DNA of 14,491 nucleotides, taken from Clostridium sp. 28_12 (GTDB lineage: Bacteria; Bacillota; Clostridia; TANB77; CAG-508). Location: the NCBI GenBank assembly GCA_001916055.1, contig MNRR01000045.1, forward strand, positions 58,531 to 73,021, given 5' to 3'. A program made the translations under genes and the position numbers. Under the pieces are notes generated by a model. That model was not told where the DNA came from and made no database searches. It saw nothing but the letters and a program-made list of their open reading frames with translations. The stretch's first letter is position 1, and each line of letters begins with the position of its first letter. This document shows positions 6,442 through 13,569 of the stretch, piece by piece.

Positions 6442-7071
6442 TTATTTTTTGAAACTTAATTTATTCTCTGTTCCATTTAAAATTCTCTTTATGTTGCTTC
6501 TATGATTAAATGCAACAATCAATGCCAAAATTATACTGTAAACTAAGTAGCTGCTTCCTTCAGAAATTGTATAATTTGTATGGATAAATAATACTAAAAC
6601 TGGAAACAAGATTGCTGCACCAACAGAGCCCATTGATACTATTTTTGTTAATGCCATTAAAATTAGTGCAAATACTAAACAAATTAATCCAATTTTCCAA
6701 TTTGTCATTAGTAAAACTCCTAATGAAGTGGCAACTCCTTTTCCTCCTTTGAATCCAAAAAATACTGGAAATGTATGTCCTACTACAACTAAGATTCCTG
6801 CAATTTGCACTAATAATGCTTTATCTGAATTTTTAGCGATTGCTCCTACTAAAATTGCAAAAAGTATTGCAACAACTCCCTTTAATGCATCACATAAAAG
6901 AGTACAAATTGCTGCTTTTTTACCTACTGATCTTAAAACATTTGTTGCTCCTGCATTTCCGCTCCCTTTTTCTCTTACATCAAATCCTGCAATTTTTTTG
7001 CTAAATATTACTGAAAAACTTACGCTTCCTATTAAATATGCTACTAAACCTACTATTAAATATGCTGCCAT
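6442..7071 (-). CDS. plsY: Acyl-phosphate:glycerol-3-phosphate acyltransferase
   Basis: PlsY transfers an acyl group from acyl-phosphate to glycerol-3-phosphate, the first committed step of phospholipid synthesis in most Gram-positive bacteria. The 209-residue protein has several hydrophobic helices and all three conserved cytoplasmic motifs: GSVSFSVIFSK near residue 15, GSGNAGATNVLRSVGKKAA near 37-55, and GHTFPVFFGFKGGKGVAT near 98-115. The ATG is preceded by AAGGAGTAGATAAAA. It is 20 bases downstream of der and 22 upstream of gpsA, the conserved Firmicute order. Confidence 0.97.
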   Translation of the reverse strand: MAAYLIVGLVAYLIGSVSFSVIFSKKIAGFDVREKGSGNAGATNVLRSVGKKAAICTLLCDALKGVVAILFAILVGAIAKNSDKALLVQIAGILVVVGHTFPVFFGFKGGKGVATSLGVLLMTNWKIGLICLVFALILMALTKIVSMGSVGAAILFPVLVLFIHTNYTISEGSSYLVYSIILALIVAFNHRSNIKRILNGTENKLSFKK

Positions 7072-7091
7072 TTTTATCTACTCCTTCCTAT

Positions 7092-8411
7092 TTACTCTGA
7101 TTTTTCTCTTGAAATTATTCTAATTGGTGTTCCTACTAATCCGAACTCTTTTCTTATCTGGTTGACCAAATATCTTTCATATGAAAAATGGAATAATTCT
7201 TTATTATTAACAAATATTACAAACGTTGGTGGTTTTGTACTTACTTGAGTTCCATACAATATTTTTAATCTTTTTCCTTTATCTGATGGTGGCTGTACTA
7301 CTGCAATCGCTTCATTTATTACTTGATTTAATACTGATGTTGAAACTCTCATTGCATTTTGTTCAGCTACATTGTTAATCATTGTGAACAACTTGTCCAC
7401 TCTTTGCCCTGTTTTTGCTGATATGAAGATTATTGGTGCATATGATAAATATGATAATTTATTGTATACTTCTTTTTTGTATTTCTCTAATGTTCCTGTT
7501 TCTTTTTCATATTCATCCCATTTATTAACTACGATGATTACTCCTTTTCCCGCTTCATGTGCTTCTCCTGCAATTTTAGCATCCTGGTCTGTTACACCTT
7601 CATTTGCATCTATCATCATCAAACATACATCTGCTCTTTCAATTGCAAGTAATGTTCTCATAATACTAAATTTTTCAATTGATTCTTTTACTTTGCTTTT
7701 TCTCCTTATTCCTGCAGTATCAATCAATACATATTTTCCATATTGATTTTGATATTCAGTATCAATAGCATCTCTTGTTGTTCCTGCAATTGAACTTACT
7801 ATTGTTCGATTTTGCCCTAGAATTTTATTTATTAATGATGATTTTCCTACATTTGGCTTTCCTATTACAGCTACTCTTATTCTATCATCTTCATCTTCTC
7901 CAGCTTTTTTCTCTGGTAATTTTTCAAATATTGCATCTAATACATCACCAATTCCTAATGCATTAGCTGCTGAAATTGGGTATGGTTCTCCAATTCCTAA
8001 ATTATAAAACTCATATATTTCATTTTTGTCTCTACTCATATTATCAGCTTTATTACATACTAATACTACTGGTTTTTTTGATTTTTTTAGCATTAATGCT
8101 ATTTCTTGGTCTGCTGCTGTTACTCCTTGCTTTACATCTGTTAAAAATATTATAACATCTGCTATTTCTATTGCTATTTTTGCTTGTTCTCTCATTTGAG
8201 ATATTATGATGTCTTCTGATTCCGGCTCAATTCCTGCTGTATCTATTACAGTGAATTCTCTCCCTCTCCAATTTGTTTCAGCATATACTCTATCTCTTGT
8301 TACACCAGGTGTATCTTCTACTATTGATATTCTACTTCCTACTATATAATTGAAAAATGTAGATTTTCCTACATTTGGCTTTCCAATAATTGCTACTGTT
8401 GGTTTTCCCAT
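7092..8411 (-). CDS. der: Ribosome-assembly GTPase Der (EngA)
   Basis: Der is an essential double GTPase needed for maturation of the 50S subunit. The first G domain has GKPNVGKST (10-18), DTAGIE (57-62) and NKAD (120-123). The second has GKPNVGKSS (184-192), DTAGIR (231-236) and NKWD (296-299). A KH-like domain fills about 350-439. I set the start at the ATG at 8411 (MGKPTVAIIG), giving 439 residues, the normal size, with AGGA six bases before it; the longer frame adds ten unsupported residues. It follows spoIVFB, but the promoter at 8454-8482 should give it growth-phase expression independent of sporulation. Confidence 0.97.
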   Translation of the reverse strand: MGKPTVAIIGKPNVGKSTFFNYIVGSRISIVEDTPGVTRDRVYAETNWRGREFTVIDTAGIEPESEDIIISQMREQAKIAIEIADVIIFLTDVKQGVTAADQEIALMLKKSKKPVVLVCNKADNMSRDKNEIYEFYNLGIGEPYPISAANALGIGDVLDAIFEKLPEKKAGEDEDDRIRVAVIGKPNVGKSSLINKILGQNRTIVSSIAGTTRDAIDTEYQNQYGKYVLIDTAGIRRKSKVKESIEKFSIMRTLLAIERADVCLMMIDANEGVTDQDAKIAGEAHEAGKGVIIVVNKWDEYEKETGTLEKYKKEVYNKLSYLSYAPIIFISAKTGQRVDKLFTMINNVAEQNAMRVSTSVLNQVINEAIAVVQPPSDKGKRLKILYGTQVSTKPPTFVIFVNNKELFHFSYERYLVNQIRKEFGLVGTPIRIISREKSE

Positions 8412-8453
8412 TGATATTCCTGCCTTTCTTTTTATGTACAATTTTTCACTTAT

Positions 8454-8482
8454 ATTTTACTATTTTCGCCGTAAAATATCAA
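8454..8482 (-). promoter_or_regulatory. SigA-type promoter for der-plsY-gpsA
   Basis: On the minus strand TTGATA (8482-8477) is followed after exactly 17 bases by TAAAAT (8459-8454). Transcription would begin near 8447, about 36 bases before the der ATG. The -35 and spacer lie in the last codons and stop of spoIVFB. A separate promoter is expected because Der is essential in growth while SpoIVFB acts only in sporulation. Confidence 0.6.
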
Positions 8483-9053
8483 GAGTTTTATTGCTTTTTC
8501 TTTTAATTATAATTTCCCACAAAAATATACAAATTAGAAAAATTGCTATGTTTTTGAAATAGTAAACTGCTATACTACTTATTATTGTTAATATAATTAA
8601 CACACTCTCTGATGTCTTACTTATTATTTTATTTACTTTCTGACAGTTCAACTTTATCTCTAGCATTCCTTTAAATATTCTTCCTCCATCTAATGGATAT
8701 AATGGGAGTAAATTAAAAATTAATATAAGCAAATTTGAATATACCGCTTCTTCACTTCCTATGTATGGTTCTAATTCTATGTATCTAAACAATATTGCTA
8801 ACATAAAGCTTACAGCTGGCCCTGCTAATGCAACAATTATATCTACTTTTTTTGCTCCCGAAAATGCTGTTGAAAATCCACATGGTGTCATTTCTATTTT
8901 CTCTATTTTTAACCCTAATATTTTTCCGACTATAATGTGTCCTAATTCATGTAAAAAACAAAAAAACATTACTATTATGTATATTCTTAATTGTTTAGTA
9001 ATTCCAAATATAATCATAAAAATTATAATTTTCAAATCAATCCTTAGCTTCAT
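8460..9053 (-). CDS. spoIVFB: SpoIVFB-like M50 intramembrane metalloprotease (short form)
   Basis: SpoIVFB is the site-2-protease-type enzyme that cleaves pro-SigK in the outer forespore membrane. The zinc motif HELGH is at 35-39, and the third ligand lies in NLLPLYPLDGGR (about 114-125, D122). Several hydrophobic helices surround these. At 197 residues it is much shorter than the B. subtilis enzyme (288) and ends after the membrane region, so the C-terminal CBS domain that senses ATP is absent. I chose the ATG at 9053 (MKLRIDLKI) with AAGGAGG four bases before it; the longer frame translates repeat DNA. The gene pairs with spoIVFA just upstream, which supports the name; no pro-SigK gene is in view. 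Confidence 0.87.
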   Translation of the reverse strand: MKLRIDLKIIIFMIIFGITKQLRIYIIVMFFCFLHELGHIIVGKILGLKIEKIEMTPCGFSTAFSGAKKVDIIVALAGPAVSFMLAILFRYIELEPYIGSEEAVYSNLLILIFNLLPLYPLDGGRIFKGMLEIKLNCQKVNKIISKTSESVLIILTIISSIAVYYFKNIAIFLICIFLWEIIIKRKSNKTLDILRRK

Positions 9054-9063
9054 CTTTCCTCCT

Positions 9064-9129
9064 TGCACACGTGAGATCGCTTTTTTTCCGTGCAAAACTG
9101 CACACGTGAGATCGCTTTTTTTCCGTGCA
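9064..9129. repeat. Repeat cluster 4: two identical units between spoIVFA and spoIVFB
   Basis: Two 31-bp units at 9064-9094 and 9099-9129 are identical to each other and to the unit at 322-352, at 35-bp period; the linker is AAAC rather than AAAT. They fill almost the whole 79-base gap, from three bases after the spoIVFA stop to the base before the AGGAGG of spoIVFB. Confidence 0.93.
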
Positions 9130-9132
9130 CCT

Positions 9133-10080
9133 TTATAATTCTAAGATAAGTTGTGGGTCTACATATCTATCTTGATATCTGATTTCAAAATGTAGATGTG
9201 GACCAGTTGCATTTCCTGTTTTTCCTACTTCTGCTATTTCTTGTCCTTGCTTTACATTCTCTCCCTCCTTTACATATAATTTGTTACAATGTGCATATAC
9301 TAAAGTAATGTCATTTGTTTGAATTATCAAATGATTTCCATAGTCTCCTGTTGATGATGCAAGTATCACTTTCCCTTCTGTCGCTGATAATATCTTTGTT
9401 CCTTTTTCTGCTGCTATGTCTGTTCCAGTGTGATTTTTTGGAACAGATGCTGTAGTTGGATTTCTTGCTCCAAAACCTGAACTAATTTTTCCATTAATCG
9501 GCTTTATAAAATTTATTGATGCTTTTATATGATTGGCATCTTGCTCCATTTGTGAAACTTCTTTTGTTTCTTGATTTTCCGAATTTTCTTGTTCTGGTAC
9601 ACTCACATTCTCTGCTGTGCTCCCATCTGTTGGCTCATTTTCATTATCAGATGTATTCCCATCTGTCGGCACATTTGAATTGTCAGCATTAGTATTTTCA
9701 TTTATTGGTTCTTCTGCGCCTCCAATATCTCCGTCACTATTTTCTGTAACTTTGTTGATTTGTTTATACAATTCTTCTGCTTTTTGTTTTACTATTAAGT
9801 ACATTCCTTTAAAATTCACTTCTTGTTGTAAGCATTCTTTAATTTTATTTGAGAAATCTTCTGAAAATACATAATTATTATTTATAATTACATAAAAACA
9901 CATATATATTATTAAACAGGTTATTATTTGCTTCACTAATTTTCTTACTAATTTTAAATTTCTCTTTTTATTTTTTGCATTCTCTGTAGAATTATATGCT
10001 GATATTTCGTTATTTCTTCTTTTATAATATATTTCTTCTGCTCTTCTTATTTTATCTTCTACTGACATCATTCTTTCCAT
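9133..10080 (-). CDS. spoIVFA: SpoIVFA-like M23-domain membrane protein
   Basis: This 315-residue protein is the probable SpoIVFA partner, which anchors and restrains the SpoIVFB protease. Residues 1-45 are cytoplasmic and basic. One membrane helix lies at about 49-70 (IITCLIIYMCFYVIINNN). A low-complexity Asn/Glu/Thr linker with two similar TDG(N/S)T segments spans about 112-185. The M23/LytM domain fills 190-315. All zinc ligands are present: H217 and D221 (NHTGTD), and H295/H297 (GPHLHFE). B. subtilis SpoIVFA does not keep the full site, so this one may bind zinc or cut peptidoglycan. I prefer the ATG at 10080, eight bases after AAGGA; a TTG at 10086 is also possible. Its partner spoIVFB follows across the repeat cluster. 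A stand-alone peptidase is the alternative. Confidence 0.82.
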   Translation of the reverse strand: MERMMSVEDKIRRAEEIYYKRRNNEISAYNSTENAKNKKRNLKLVRKLVKQIITCLIIYMCFYVIINNNYVFSEDFSNKIKECLQQEVNFKGMYLIVKQKAEELYKQINKVTENSDGDIGGAEEPINENTNADNSNVPTDGNTSDNENEPTDGSTAENVSVPEQENSENQETKEVSQMEQDANHIKASINFIKPINGKISSGFGARNPTTASVPKNHTGTDIAAEKGTKILSATEGKVILASSTGDYGNHLIIQTNDITLVYAHCNKLYVKEGENVKQGQEIAEVGKTGNATGPHLHFEIRYQDRYVDPQLILEL

Positions 10081-10132
10081 ATTCAAATTCCTTTCTATCT
10101 TATTTCAAAAATACGTATTAGAACAATATTAA

Positions 10133-10184
10133 AAAACACTTTATTTACTGCATTACTAATGTTTATGCACATATAAAGTGTTTT
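10133..10184. terminator. Hairpin terminator of the sortase/TasA-like operon
   Basis: A perfect 12-bp stem, AAAACACTTTAT (10133-10144) with its complement (10173-10184), encloses 28 bases that hold an inner TGCAT/ATGCA pairing. On the minus strand the stem runs into T6, and on the plus strand it ends in TTTT. It starts five bases after the stop of the 114-residue gene, so it probably ends that operon and isolates spoIVFA. Confidence 0.75.
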
Positions 10185-10189
10185 ATGTT

Positions 10190-10534
10190 TTATATAAATT
10201 TAATTATTAAACATACTATTATCATTACACTTGATAAGACACTATACAATTTTAATAACTTATATTTTAATAGTATGTCTTTATTAACGTTGGGACGTTT
10301 TTTATTATTCTCTATCTTTTTGATATAATCTGTAACAAGCATCTCTGCTTCTTTTAATATATAATCTCGGGATTTCGTTTGAGTTTCTGATGAATTAATG
10401 TTACAACCTCTTTCAATTAGTTCTCTCTCTTTAACTCTTTGGTTTTCTTTAAAGATTATTATTGCCTCTTCTACCATATTTGATGGCAAATTTTTAATAA
10501 CAACCATATTCTTCATATCACTTGATTCCATCAT
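10190..10534 (-). CDS. Unknown tail-anchored membrane protein, 114 residues
   Basis: I do not recognise the family. The N-terminal part contains MVVIKNLPSNMVEEAIIIFK, then a charged region with several Lys/Glu-rich stretches (about 28-90). A single hydrophobic helix sits at the very C-terminus (LYSVLSSVMIIVCLIIKFI, about 96-114), with no signal peptide at the N-terminus. This layout suggests a cytoplasmic domain held at the membrane by a C-terminal anchor. The start has two adjacent ATG codons with AAAGGAG four or seven bases before them. It is the last gene before the 10133-10184 terminator and probably belongs to the sortase operon, 52 bases after the small peptide gene. Its cytoplasmic topology differs from its exported neighbours. 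Confidence 0.7.
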   Translation of the reverse strand: MMESSDMKNMVVIKNLPSNMVEEAIIIFKENQRVKERELIERGCNINSSETQTKSRDYILKEAEMLVTDYIKKIENNKKRPNVNKDILLKYKLLKLYSVLSSVMIIVCLIIKFI

Positions 10535-10586
10535 ATCACTCCTTTGTAAATTTCTTCATTCTCATTTTTTACACTTTTTTTGATTT

Positions 10587-10730
10587 TTATACATGAATTT
10601 TTATTTCTGCTGCATCCATTGTATATTCAAATTTATATTTGGCATATGAGACCGAAATTGTATTTACAATTAATATTAACGAAATAATTAAAATAAATAT
10701 TATCGACTTTAAAATTTTATTTTTTAGCAT
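10587..10730 (-). CDS. Small exported 47-residue peptide
   Basis: This short gene encodes 47 residues: a basic start (MLKNKILKS), a strong hydrophobic segment (about 10-26) and a signal-peptidase-like site around SVSYAKYKF, leaving a mature peptide of only about 17 residues ending AAEIKIHV. The ATG is preceded by CAGGAG at eight bases and overlaps the preceding frame's stop (ATGCTAA), suggesting translational coupling. The YAKYKFEY and AAEIKI pattern resembles the N-terminal region of clostridial TasA/camelysin-type secreted proteins. It may therefore be a genuine small peptide or a stump whose remainder was lost; only 52 bases separate it from the next gene. Confidence 0.6.
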   Translation of the reverse strand: MLKNKILKSIIFILIISLILIVNTISVSYAKYKFEYTMDAAEIKIHV

Positions 10731-11174
10731 TGTTTTTTCTCCTGTTCTGCTTCTATTTTTATTTTTATCTTTTCAGATATTTCTGACGTATTATCTCCCT
10801 TGTATGTTATTTTTAATTTATAATCTTGCTTTACTTTTTTACAATTTGATATAAATATAGGATTCGTTTTAAAATCAATTATTGGTATATTTTCTTCATT
10901 TGTATATAATTCCACTTCTACGTCTTTTAAACTAGAAATTATTTCTATTGTGTACCAAAAACTTATGTCACTTACACTCTCTTCTTTGAAATTTTCTACT
11001 GAAAATTCATAATATGCTGTTCTATTTTCCTCTGTTATTTCAACACATTCACCCTCTTCTATATTTAAAATAGGATTTGCTATTTCCTGCATTGCTTCTA
11101 ATTTTTCTAGTGTCATCATAAGAAATTGGGCATACTGAAATAATAATAAAAAATATTAGTAAAATCCTTTTTAT
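10724..11174 (-). pseudogene. Secreted TasA-operon-type protein, apparently broken at its start
   Basis: An open frame from 11119 to 10724 encodes 131 residues (EIANPILNIEEGECVEITEE near the start, EAEQEKKQC at the end), with a probable beta-rich body. Its only in-frame ATGs, at 11119, have no ribosome site. An excellent AGGAGG at 11187-11182 lies upstream, but the codon seven bases after it is ATA (11174-11172), followed by a signal-peptide-like stretch, KRILLIFFIIISV, in another frame. Removing one T from the T6 run at 11153-11148 would join this to the body. So two lesions, ATG to ATA and a homopolymer shift, seem to separate the export signal from the rest. If real, the product is not exported normally. 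Sequencing error or initiation at 11119 are the alternatives. Confidence 0.5.
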
Positions 11175-11190
11175 TTTAAATCCTCCTATT

Positions 11191-11787
11191 TTATTTGCTT
11201 TGTGTTCCTATTGCTAATATATCAAATGTATATTCTGAAAGTGAAGTTGATTCTTTTGTATCTATTATATCATTTTGTTCAATTAAATCTTTTGTTGTTC
11301 CTGTTTGATATGGCCATTCCCATTGAATTTGTATAACTGCTGTTCTTATAGTTCCTAGACTAATATTTCCTACTATTTCTCCTATTTCCTTCAAAGAACT
11401 ATAAGTTTTTTCATTATATTTAAATTTAATATTAGTTGGTTTATTTTTTTCATTTAAAAAGCTTAATGTATATTTCACTCCAACTTCCGAATTCTTTGCA
11501 GATAATGTTATTGAAAAACTTCCTGATGTCCCAGGTGCAATTTTTCCGTTTACTAATGTATCTTTTTGTGCAGTATTAACTAATTTTACTGTTTTCATCT
11601 CTTCTTGTCCCTTTTCAATTTCAAATGCCCATTTAGCTATTTGTGCATTTCCTTTTCCCTTTTCTTTTGTTGCATATCTTGCATATGTATATCCTCCTGC
11701 TCCTGTAAATAATAATACTATTAATACTATACTAGCAATTATTAATACTCCTCTATTTTCTTTACTTGCTTTCCTTTCTTTTTCCAA
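11191..11787 (-). CDS. TasA/camelysin-like secreted fibre protein
   Basis: This 198-residue protein has a cytoplasmic basic start (MEKERKASKENR), a membrane/signal segment at 12-33 (GVLIIASIVLIVLLFTGAGG) and a cleavage-like region YTYARYATKEKGKGNAQIAK typical of the TasA/camelysin (peptidase M73-like) family. The following beta-rich domain contains the family pattern of a GKIAPGTSGSFSITL strand. Such proteins form amyloid-like or fibrous matrix on the cell surface and are usually processed by a SipW-type signal peptidase, which is not in this window. I start it at the TTG at 11787 with AAAGGAG seven bases before it; a longer frame overlaps the upstream gene without a ribosome site. The substrate-like role is inferred from family and context. 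Confidence 0.78.
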   Translation of the reverse strand: MEKERKASKENRGVLIIASIVLIVLLFTGAGGYTYARYATKEKGKGNAQIAKWAFEIEKGQEEMKTVKLVNTAQKDTLVNGKIAPGTSGSFSITLSAKNSEVGVKYTLSFLNEKNKPTNIKFKYNEKTYSSLKEIGEIVGNISLGTIRTAVIQIQWEWPYQTGTTKDLIEQNDIIDTKESTSLSEYTFDILAIGTQSK

Positions 11788-11803
11788 ATTAATACTCCTT
11801 TCT

Positions 11804-13036
11804 TTACATGCCTGTAACTGGCAACTTAGGAATTTCAACAATTGGTTGTTGTGGTTCTTCCTGTTTTATTATAATTTTATTGTTTTTTATTTTTAAAGAT
11901 ATTTCTTGATTCAACTTTATTTCTACTTTTTTCAATTCTGAATCTATTGAATATCCATTTGGCGCTTGTACTTCTTTTATATAATAGATTCCTGGCATTA
12001 ACCCATCTAATATAACTTGTCCATCATTGTTTGTTTCTGCTACTCTAATACTTTTTTGTTTTTCATCTAAAATTTCAAATTTTGCTCCTTTTAGTACTTC
12101 ATTTGTGTCGTTATCTGTTTTTTCAATTATTATTTTTGTATTATTTTTCTCATATTCTTGTTCAAATTCTTTGTCCATATCTTCATAAGAATATGCTGTT
12201 AATAAATAATTTTGTAAGTCATTACTTGGTGCTTCTCCTAAAAATATTGGTTTGGTTTCTAATTCAGTTTGAATTTTGATTTTAAATTTTCCAGATTCTT
12301 TTAAATTTTCTATTGGAATTAAAATTTTAAATTTTCCATCTTCATCTAAATTTGTAATTTTCGTTCCTTTCGGTTGCGATTCTAAATTTAATGTGATTTT
12401 CGAAATGTTTTTATTGCTTTTTGAGGCATCTACTCTATATGTTTTGCTTATACAATTTTTGTCTAAATTATCAATTTGCCAATTTTCTGTTTCTGCAATT
12501 ATTTTTATTGTAGCTATCTTTTTGCTCTCATTTGAATTTCTTGCATTTTCTAATATGTTATTCATTGCGTTTATTACTCTTTCTCCTTGTTCATTTATTG
12601 CTGAATAGAGTTCTGTTCCTGTATTGTAAATATAACAATATATTGATTGCTTTGTTGCTATATAAGCTTCTTCTTCATTTGTTACTCCAAGCTGCTCTAT
12701 ACTTTTATATGGATATCCATTTATCACTACTCTCCATAATCCTAAATCTTCAATTTTTCCTTGGTCTTTTACATCATATGTTGTGATATATTCTCCCACT
12801 CCATGTAGTTCACGATTTAAGCAATAAACTGGATATTCTTTTCCATTTTCTTGATATACAGCATGTGCTGTTTTTATAACTATTCCATTATTTCTAATTA
12901 CTCTGTTAAAATATCCTTTTGAATATATTGTTATTTGTTCACCGTTTTCTACTGCTTGTACAGTATTTACAAGTATTCCTATGTTTGCTACAATAACTAG
13001 TAAAACTATAAGTAAAATTTTTAAAACTTTCTTCAA
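11804..13036 (-). CDS. Thioester-domain/SpaA adhesin with LPVTG but no membrane anchor
   Basis: This 410-residue surface protein has a signal peptide (1-28, ending TVQA). A thioester-type adhesin domain follows (about 35-140): C72 in VYCLN and Q130 in IATKQSIY are placed as in domains that form a Cys-Gln thioester to bind host or partner amines. Residues 140-300 are less clear. Residues 301-390 are a SpaA/prealbumin-like domain (K306 in EKTDND, E355 in KEVQAPNGY), of the type that forms Lys-Asn isopeptide bonds. The protein ends EIPKLPVTGM, so the sortase motif is there but the hydrophobic helix and charged tail are missing. The start is TTG, with AGGAGG seven bases upstream, and overlaps the sortase stop (TTGA). 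Confidence 0.82.
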   Translation of the reverse strand: MKKVLKILLIVLLVIVANIGILVNTVQAVENGEQITIYSKGYFNRVIRNNGIVIKTAHAVYQENGKEYPVYCLNRELHGVGEYITTYDVKDQGKIEDLGLWRVVINGYPYKSIEQLGVTNEEEAYIATKQSIYCYIYNTGTELYSAINEQGERVINAMNNILENARNSNESKKIATIKIIAETENWQIDNLDKNCISKTYRVDASKSNKNISKITLNLESQPKGTKITNLDEDGKFKILIPIENLKESGKFKIKIQTELETKPIFLGEAPSNDLQNYLLTAYSYEDMDKEFEQEYEKNNTKIIIEKTDNDTNEVLKGAKFEILDEKQKSIRVAETNNDGQVILDGLMPGIYYIKEVQAPNGYSIDSELKKVEIKLNQEISLKIKNNKIIIKQEEPQQPIVEIPKLPVTGM

Positions 13037-13569
13037 TACCTATCCTCCTCTTTTTCAATTGCTTGTATACATCTTCTGTACTCTGGTTGATTTTCTACAC
13101 ATGTTATTAGTGTTAATCTATTATCTTCGGTATCTTCTAAATATTCCCAATCTGTGTCTTTGATTATCCTACATTTTTCAACTTCATAAATTTTTTCAAA
13201 CTCATTATGAACATATTTTATTTCGTCACCTTTTTGCAATTGTTTTATATTCTGAAAATAGTTTACTTTATATCCTCTATTATGTGCTGCTAATCCAATA
13301 TTTCCACATTCTATTTGCGTTTGTTCAAAATGCCCAACATACTGATTTAAAGTTTCTTTTGTTGTTCCTTCTGCAATTTCTGCTTTTAATGAAATTTTGG
13401 GGATTTCTATAAACCATTTTGACTCTTCTAAATTGTTTTCTTGTATTTCTTGTTGGATTTCTGGACTTTTTTCAATTTGTATTGGATTTTCTTTTAAAAA
13501 TATTTGAAATGTAAAAAAAATTGTGAGTGTTAAAATATAGGCAATTCTTACTTTAGTGAGTTTAAACAT
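13033..13569 (-). CDS. Sortase, class D-like
   Basis: Sortases cut LPxTG-type signals and link the protein to the cell wall or to other subunits, outside the membrane. This 178-residue protein has an N-terminal membrane anchor (about 7-25), a short linker, and the sortase barrel from FIEIPKISLKAEI onwards. The catalytic residues are visible: H96 in GLAAHNRG, C157 in LTLITCVE and R165 in PEYRRC. Size and the IPKI...GHF layout fit class D. The first ATG at 13569 has AGAGGTGAT about 12 bases before it. It leads the operon and overlaps the next gene, which ends in LPVTG, its likely substrate. The class assignment is by pattern only. Confidence 0.88.
   Translation of the reverse strand: MFKLTKVRIAYILTLTIFFTFQIFLKENPIQIEKSPEIQQEIQENNLEESKWFIEIPKISLKAEIAEGTTKETLNQYVGHFEQTQIECGNIGLAAHNRGYKVNYFQNIKQLQKGDEIKYVHNEFEKIYEVEKCRIIKDTDWEYLEDTEDNRLTLITCVENQPEYRRCIQAIEKEEDRY

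Noticed and set aside
9054..9095. Longer N-terminus for SpoIVFB (MHGKKAISRVQGGK)
   Set aside because: It would be translated repeat DNA and the AGGAGG itself; the ATG at 9053 has the correct ribosome site and a family-like start.
10087..10132. SigE or SigA promoter for spoIVFA
   Set aside because: TTGTTC and TAAGAT are 18 bases apart, but the start would fall on the ribosome site; no convincing SigE boxes were seen.
11788..11841. Extended start of the TasA-like protein giving a fusion with the LPVTG gene
   Set aside because: The extra 18 residues have no ribosome site and are polar; AAAGGAG before the TTG at 11787 explains the start better.
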